Of a stretch of DNA of 11,788 nucleotides, positions 7,880 to 11,788 are shown piece by piece. The translations under genes were made by a program, and so were the position numbers. How positions within the stretch are numbered: position 1 is the stretch's first letter; each line of letters opens with the position of its first letter. The notes under the pieces were generated by a model. The model worked only from the letters and a program-made list of their open reading frames with translations. It made no database searches and was not told where the DNA came from. The DNA comes from an uncultured Lachnospiraceae bacterium. GTDB taxonomy: Bacteria; Bacillota_A; Clostridia; Lachnospirales; Lachnospiraceae. Location: positions 1 through 11,788 of the forward strand of contig CAMOOZ010000316.1 in NCBI GenBank assembly GCA_946621895.1, read 5' to 3'.

Positions 7880-7902
7880 ACTGATCATCAGACGGAATAA
7901 GA

Positions 7903-8106
7903 CTAAGCGGTGATCCCGTACTTCTTGTTGAACTTGTCGATACGGCCCCTGGCCTGAGCGGTCTTCTGCTGTCCCGTATAGAACGGATGGCATTTGGAGC
8001 AGATTTCCACATGAATATCCTTTTTCGTGGAGCCCGTCGTAAAGGTATTGCCGCAGTTGCAGGTCACTGTCGCCTGAAAATATTCCTGATGGATTCCCTC
8101 TTTCAT
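7903..8106 (-). CDS. rpmE: Large ribosomal subunit protein bL31, zinc-ribbon (C+) type
   Basis: Structural protein of the 50S subunit at the subunit interface. Seen: 67 residues beginning [10 protein letters not shown], with CNCG (Cys16, Cys18) and [10 protein letters not shown] (Cys36, Cys39). Four cysteines make this the zinc-binding C+ form rather than the zinc-independent C- paralogue used in zinc limitation. The C-terminus [11 protein letters not shown] is typical. Two ATGs lie in tandem (8109 and 8106); I choose 8106 because AAGGAGG is then 5 nt upstream rather than 2, and because family members start MKxGIH. It is transcribed from the 8212-8240 promoter through a leader of about 100 nt, and is placed, as in many Clostridia, ahead of DUF1385, prmC and prfA. 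Confidence 0.97.
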   Translation of the reverse strand: MKEGIHQEYFQATVTCNCGNTFTTGSTKKDIHVEICSKCHPFYTGQQKTAQARGRIDKFNKKYGITA

Positions 8107-8206
8107 CATTCCCTCCTTCTATCTGAAGTAAACCCTTTGTTTTCCGCAAAACGCCCCGCGGCCTGGTCTCCCGCATGGGAAACAATCTGTCGCAGACCGC
8201 ACAGCG
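8107..8206 (-). promoter_or_regulatory. 5' leader of rpmE, about 100 nt
   Basis: If transcription starts about 6-8 nt after the -10 box, rpmE mRNA has a leader of roughly 95-100 nt, longer than a simple RBS needs. Near its start is a small hairpin CCGC-tgt-GCGG, and further repeats of GCGG/CCGC allow alternative pairing. Leaders of ribosomal protein genes often bind their own product, so an L31 autoregulatory element is possible; I do not recognise a specific consensus here. Confidence 0.35.
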
Positions 8207-8211
8207 GTAAG

Positions 8212-8240
8212 ATTCTAGCATATCCACCCTGCCTTGGCAA
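8212..8240 (-). promoter_or_regulatory. Near-consensus housekeeping sigma promoter for rpmE
   Basis: On the minus strand TTGCCA (8240-8235, 5 of 6 matches to TTGACA), a spacer of exactly 17 bp, and TAGAAT (8217-8212, 5 of 6 matches to TATAAT) preceded by TGC, an extended -10. It sits 12 bp beyond the stop of the FecR-LRR gene and about 100 bp before rpmE, so rpmE has its own strong promoter. Confidence 0.75.
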
Positions 8241-8251
8241 GTGGGAAAAAA

Positions 8252-11200
8252 TCAGCTTCCCGCTGCCTGCGCGCCCTGCTGCCCGGAAACGGTCCCGGAG
8301 TCCTGCGTGTTTTGCTGCCCGGCCGCGCTTTCCGCTGCCTGCGCGTTTTGCTGCCCGGAAACGGTCCCGTTGCCCTGCGCACCCGCAGCGGCGGCATTCC
8401 CTGTCTGAGCCGGCTGCGCGGATGCCGCATTGCCGTTCAGCGTCATCTGCGTCTGCGCGCCGGAGGCAGGCGTTGAAGCGCCGCCGGCAGCGCTGTTCCC
8501 GGTCACGGAGGCATTCCCCGTGACCGTATCATTGCCGCTTACCGTCCCGCTGGGCTGCACCGTCCCGTCGGAGCAGACTGCCCGAAGGGCGGCCAGCCGG
8601 AGATTGGTCTTCCCAAAGGCATCCACAAGCTTTTTCCACTCTGCCATCGTGCCCTTATAGGTCACCTGCTGCAGCGAGGTACAGCCCGCAAAGGCATTCA
8701 TCCCGATCGTGGTTAAAGTGTCCGGCAGGGTGAGGGTTGTCAGAGAAACACAGTCACGGAAGGCATTTTCCCCGATGACCGTGGTCATCCCCAGTGAAAC
8801 GATCTCCGTCAGCGCGCTGCAGCTCCGGAAGGTATCATCGCCCACATAAATGGTCTTCGCCGGAAGCTCCGCCTTTTTCAGCGTGGAGAAGCCCATGAAG
8901 GTGCCCTCATAGGAAATGATCCCTGTCACGAGCTTCACGCTCTTCACCGTTGTGTTGGATTCGAAAAGCCTGCCTGCCGCGATCACCTTATAGGACACGC
9001 CTGCCCTCGTCACCTTGCCCGGCAGCGTCACTGAAGAAGCCGTGCCGTTATAGGTTTCCAGGGAAGCGGTGAAGTCCGAGGAATCCAGGATATAATCATA
9101 GGAGCCCTTCGTATAACTGCCGTCCCAGGGATTGATCACACCGTCGGTGCAGGCTACGGAGCCGGCGTCCAGGCTGTCATTCAGATCCCCGAAGCTGATC
9201 TTCTCCCAGTTCGTCAGCGTGCTCTGATAGATCACCCCCTCCAGCGCATCGCATTCGTAGAACGCGGCTTCACCGACGGAGGTCACCCCTGACGGGATCG
9301 TGACATCAAGGATGGTGTCCTTCCCCATAAACGCCCCCTTTTCGATCGCGTTCACGGTATAGGTTTTGCCGTCCCTTTTCACCGTGGACGGGATCACGGG
9401 GGAGGTTCCGGAGCCCGTATAAGCCTTAACAGAGGCCTTCAGGGAGGAACCGGTCAGCGTATAGGTAAAGCCATCCGCGGAATAGCTGCCGGAATACGGC
9501 GTATCGTTGATATTACCGTTGGAGCACTCGATCAGGGCCTCCTTGAGCTCCGAATTGCCGGAGCTGATGGAAATATTGCCCCACTCGGACTTTGTGCCGT
9601 TGTATTTCACCTTTTCCAGATTTGAACAGCCGGAAAAGGCGGAAGAATTAATGCTCTTCACCGAGGTCGGGATCGTGATCGTCCTCAGATCCGTATTGTT
9701 TTTAAAGGCGGAGGAGCCGATCGTTTTCACCGTGTAGCTGTAGCCGTTTTTCGAGATGGATGACGGCACCGTGACGGAAGAGGAAGAACCGTCATAGTCT
9801 TCCACCGTCGCATTTCCGGAAGAGTAGAGGTAATAGGTAAAGCTCCCGGAGGAATAACTGCCTGTAGGCCGGCTCGAAGAGGAACTCGAGGAGGAGGAAG
9901 TGGTCGAACTGCGGGAGGAGGCAGTGGTCTTTCCCGTGGCCTTCTTCTCCGCATCAGCAGTCGGATAAAGCTTTTCCCCGGCCATCGTCCTGGTCAGATA
10001 GTCATACAGCATCGAATTCGCATCGCTGCTGCCATAGGTCTTCACCGCATCGGGATACTTTCCCGCATAGTACACCGGATCAAAGGTGGAACCGTCGATC
10101 AGTGTCATTACGCCGGAAGCTGAGGTGGACACGATCAGCGGCGTCATATCATCCGCTTTTTTCTTCGCCGCAGAGGATGACGAGCTGCTTCCTGACGACC
10201 TGCCTGATGAAGAACTGCTCCCCGATGAGGAACTGCTCCTTGCGGAACTCCCGGAGGAAGAGCTGCTCCCCGACGCGCTGCCGGAGGAAGATCCGCTCCC
10301 TGACGAAGAGGATGCTTCGGCGTCATCCGAAGCGGCATCGAAAGCCTCTGCCGGATCGCTCTCCGGCAGGGAATAATCATACACGGGATCCTCCCAGGCC
10401 GGCTCCTCATACAGATCTTCTTCCCAGCCATCCTCGAAGAGTTCCGTGGGATCCTCTTCATATTCCGCCTCCGCCAGCTCCATGGGCTCTTCCACAAAAT
10501 CCAGCGCCCAGCTGGCATGACTGTCCTTCGCAACCTCCCAGATCCCCTTTTCCCTGGCAAGGGTCACAAGCGTTTCCTTATCCCAGCCCGTCTTTTCGGA
10601 AGCCCGATCCAGCAGGCTTTCATCCTCACAGAGCGCAAAGAGCGATTCATTGGAAAGCTCATCCTCGGTGATGGGCTCCAGCGTATAGTCAAGCCCGTCC
10701 TCGCCCCAGGAAAGGATCGTAAGCCGTTCTCCGCCGCTCACCTCGACCGCGGCATCTTCCCCGGAGGAAGGAAAGGACACCTCAACCTTTCCGTCCGTCA
10801 GTTCAAGCACCCGGTTCCCGTTCTCATCCTCGGTGAAATTGCCCGAAGTCCCGCGGATATTCACGGCCATCGCAGGGGTCCTGATCTGGAAACGCTCCAG
10901 CTCCGTCAGCGGCCTTGTGACATCGAAAAACAGAGAGCCCTCATCCAGACCGATCCCCACCGCTGAGCCTGCTTTCACATAATGCACGCGGCTGAGCTCC
11001 CGGATGGTCAGCAGCTTGGAATCATCAAGCCCGACCTTTGCCACGGAGCCGGCATCCGTCACCAGCACATCGCCGCTTCGCAGACGCATGTCCTGGAATA
11101 CCTCCCTGCTCCCGTTTTCCAGATAGACGCTGCCTTCCTTATGCATTACCTTAAGGGAAGTAACGGAAAGCGAAGAAAAATAAAATACGCTGATCAGGCC

Positions 11201-11260
11201 GATCAGCAGCAGGCCTGCTGCCGATGAGCCGATTATGATCCAGAGCTTTTTCGTTGACAT
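8252..11260 (-). CDS. Membrane-anchored FecR-domain protein with BspA-type leucine-rich repeats
   Basis: Probably a cell-surface protein, inside end N-terminal. Seen over 1002 residues: a short basic N-terminus and one transmembrane helix (about 7-29) with no obvious cleavage site; a FecR-like domain (about 38-195) with QIRTPAMAVNIRGTSGNF at 125-142, the hallmark of the family; an acidic region (255-316); a Ser/Gly linker (317-363); the segment FDPVYYAGKYPDAVKTYG (393-410) and YDYLTRTMAGEKLYP, a short motif recurrent in Clostridia surface proteins; a second Ser run (448-463); then three modules (467-587, 589-711, 713-903), each starting GSY.. and ending in C-S/T-N/D-G, with LRR_5 units such as IPTSVKSINSSAFSGCSNL; and a low-complexity Gly/Gln/Asn/Ala tail. 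BspA-like repeats usually mediate binding or adhesion. FecR domains classically sense or regulate, but no sigma factor is nearby. No LPXTG is present, so attachment is by the N-terminal helix. ATG at 11260 has GGAGGT 11 nt upstream. Confidence 0.92.
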   Translation of the reverse strand: MSTKKLWIIIGSSAAGLLLIGLISVFYFSSLSVTSLKVMHKEGSVYLENGSREVFQDMRLRSGDVLVTDAGSVAKVGLDDSKLLTIRELSRVHYVKAGSAVGIGLDEGSLFFDVTRPLTELERFQIRTPAMAVNIRGTSGNFTEDENGNRVLELTDGKVEVSFPSSGEDAAVEVSGGERLTILSWGEDGLDYTLEPITEDELSNESLFALCEDESLLDRASEKTGWDKETLVTLAREKGIWEVAKDSHASWALDFVEEPMELAEAEYEEDPTELFEDGWEEDLYEEPAWEDPVYDYSLPESDPAEAFDAASDDAEASSSSGSGSSSGSASGSSSSSGSSARSSSSSGSSSSSGRSSGSSSSSSAAKKKADDMTPLIVSTSASGVMTLIDGSTFDPVYYAGKYPDAVKTYGSSDANSMLYDYLTRTMAGEKLYPTADAEKKATGKTTASSRSSTTSSSSSSSSSRPTGSYSSGSFTYYLYSSGNATVEDYDGSSSSVTVPSSISKNGYSYTVKTIGSSAFKNNTDLRTITIPTSVKSINSSAFSGCSNLEKVKYNGTKSEWGNISISSGNSELKEALIECSNGNINDTPYSGSYSADGFTYTLTGSSLKASVKAYTGSGTSPVIPSTVKRDGKTYTVNAIEKGAFMGKDTILDVTIPSGVTSVGEAAFYECDALEGVIYQSTLTNWEKISFGDLNDSLDAGSVACTDGVINPWDGSYTKGSYDYILDSSDFTASLETYNGTASSVTLPGKVTRAGVSYKVIAAGRLFESNTTVKSVKLVTGIISYEGTFMGFSTLKKAELPAKTIYVGDDTFRSCSALTEIVSLGMTTVIGENAFRDCVSLTTLTLPDTLTTIGMNAFAGCTSLQQVTYKGTMAEWKKLVDAFGKTNLRLAALRAVCSDGTVQPSGTVSGNDTVTGNASVTGNSAAGGASTPASGAQTQMTLNGNAASAQPAQTGNAAAAGAQGNGTVSGQQNAQAAESAAGQQNTQDSGTVSGQQGAQAAGS
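8264..8375 (-). repeat. 72-bp repeat in the tail of the FecR-LRR protein
   Basis: A segment starting near 8261 recurs 72 bp later (near 8333), including an identical stretch that encodes GTVSGQQ in both copies (8277-8297 and 8349-8369 approximately). This gives a 24-residue period in the C-terminal low-complexity tail (residues about 965-1002), consistent with a recent in-frame duplication. Confidence 0.65.
9872..10312 (-). repeat. Two serine-codon-rich low-complexity tracts
   Basis: Positions 10172-10312 encode residues 317-363, almost only Ser and Gly with a few Ala/Arg; positions 9872-9919 encode residues 448-463, mostly Ser. They flank the FDPVYY segment. Both are likely flexible extracellular spacers that hold the repeat region away from the membrane, and possible glycosylation sites. 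DNA here is repetitive and prone to length change. Confidence 0.75.
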
Positions 11261-11339
11261 CTGCTCAGAATACCTCCATCATAGTGTATAGTATATTTAT
11301 ACGATAATTTTGTAATAAATAACGGGGGAGTGTCAAGGC
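11261..11339. promoter_or_regulatory. Divergent promoter region with an AT-rich palindrome
   Basis: The 79-bp gap between two divergent genes is AT-rich at 11281-11320. It holds the palindrome GTATA-TT-TATAC (11291-11302) with another GTATA directly before it. For the minus gene TATACT with TTATTA 17 bp upstream is a possible but weak promoter; for the plus gene no clear pair can be chosen. The palindrome could be an operator shared by both genes. Ribosome binding sites are GGAGGT for the minus gene and GGGGGAG for the plus gene. Confidence 0.45.
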
Positions 11340-11788
11340 TTGGACACATTTTCTTCAAAAATAACAATAGGTATTCTGGCGCATGTGGATGCCGGAAAAA
11401 CCACCCTCTCCGAGGCGCTGCTGCATCTGACCGGAAAACTCAGAAAGGCAGGACGGGTGGATCACGGAGATGCCTTTCTGGACACCCACTCCCTGGAGAA
11501 AAAACGGGGCATCACGATCTTCTCAAAACCAGCGCTTTTTTCCACGCCCCACCGCAGCTTCACCCTGCTGGATACACCCGGGCACGGAGACCTTACGCCG
11601 GAAACGGAGCGTGTGCTGGATATCCTGGATTATGCGGTGCTTGTGATCTCCGCGCCGGAAGCCGCCTCCTCCCGCTCCCTTTCCCTCTGGCAGCTGTTAG
11701 AGCATTACCGGGTACCCGTGTTTGTCTTTGTAAATAAGATGGATCAGCCCGGGATGGAGGACGGCGAGGTCTTTTCCGCATTGCAAAA
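11340..11788 (+). CDS. TetM-like / EF-G-family translation factor GTPase (C-terminus beyond window)
   Basis: Seen: the first 149 residues of a GTPase with all the early G motifs: G1 AHVDAGKT (14-21), G2 region KKRGIT (54-59), G3 DTPGHGD (78-84) and G4 NKMD (132-135). The layout GILAHVDAGKTTLSEALL, then RGITI, then DTPGH, then LVISAPE closely resembles ribosomal protection proteins of the Tet(M)/Tet(O) group, which are EF-G paralogues that act on the ribosome; it also differs from them in many positions (DTPGHGDLTPETERVL where Tet(M) has DTPGHMDF). I choose TTG at 11340 because GGGGGAG ends 9 nt upstream and an in-frame TAA at 11316 excludes longer forms; a GTG at 11330 is in another frame. 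Many Clostridia carry such chromosomal GTPases with no proven role in tetracycline resistance, so resistance is not claimed. Confidence 0.92.
   Translation, partial: MDTFSSKITIGILAHVDAGKTTLSEALLHLTGKLRKAGRVDHGDAFLDTHSLEKKRGITIFSKPALFSTPHRSFTLLDTPGHGDLTPETERVLDILDYAVLVISAPEAASSRSLSLWQLLEHYRVPVFVFVNKMDQPGMEDGEVFSALQ

Noticed and set aside
7841..8227. Minus-strand frame with a CAVC zinc-finger-like start, overlapping rpmE
   Set aside because: Its start overlaps the predicted -10 box of the rpmE promoter, so the mRNA would begin after its start codon, and it runs out of frame through all of rpmE.
8231..8275. Possible terminator after the FecR-LRR gene (GGGAA/TTCCC around the stop codon)
   Set aside because: The stem is only 5 bp, its loop contains the T-run and no U-tract follows; it also overlaps the rpmE promoter region.
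10086..10376. Plus-strand frame encoding a Leu/Pro/Asp/Glu-rich repeat protein
   Set aside because: It is the complement of the serine-rich linker of the FecR-LRR gene; its repetitive look comes from the Ser/Gly codons.
11330..11737. GTG-started plus-strand frame of 135 codons
   Set aside because: It is out of frame with the G1, G3 and G4 motifs; the TTG frame at 11340 encodes the GTPase.

Overview
The window looks like chromosome of a moderately GC-rich Bacillota, most likely a Clostridia/Lachnospiraceae member. This rests on the gene order L31 - DUF1385 - PrmC - RF1, strong AGGAGG-type ribosome binding sites, a Cys4 L31, an RF1 with the GNGGQC variant, BspA-type leucine-rich repeats and a TetM-like chromosomal GTPase. 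The taxon is inferred from protein style, not from a marker search. Six of the seven genes lie on the minus strand; only the GTPase at the right edge is on the plus strand.

Right part (8252-11788): two divergent genes share a 79-bp AT-rich gap. On the plus strand is the first 149 residues of a translation-factor GTPase of the EF-G/Tet(M) type with a TTG start. On the minus strand is a 1002-residue membrane-anchored protein: one N-terminal transmembrane helix, a FecR-like domain, an acidic region, two serine-rich linkers, three modules of BspA-type repeats and a Gly/Gln/Asn/Ala-rich tail.

Middle part (4671-8240): a translation-termination cluster read on the minus strand. A near-consensus promoter at 8212-8240 drives rpmE (L31). 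It is followed by a 205-bp gap with a possible terminator and two hairpins, then one ORF that fuses the DUF1385/YqhQ membrane protein to the release-factor methyltransferase PrmC, then prfA (RF1) 12 bp further on. PrmC methylates the GGQ glutamine of RF1, so enzyme and substrate are adjacent.

Left part (1-4587): behind prfA, in the same direction and without a recognisable promoter, lie two accessory genes. The first is a 430-residue protein with a central GNAT acetyltransferase-like domain. The second overlaps it by 4 bp (ATGA) and runs off the left edge: more than 1099 residues, no signal peptide, several Lys/Glu-rich stretches and an embedded papain-like cysteine protease core (Gln723, Cys729, His876, Asp892). 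This coupled GNAT-protease pair is the least explained part of the window and the best candidate for an undescribed system. No tRNA, rRNA, CRISPR array, transposase or integrase was seen.
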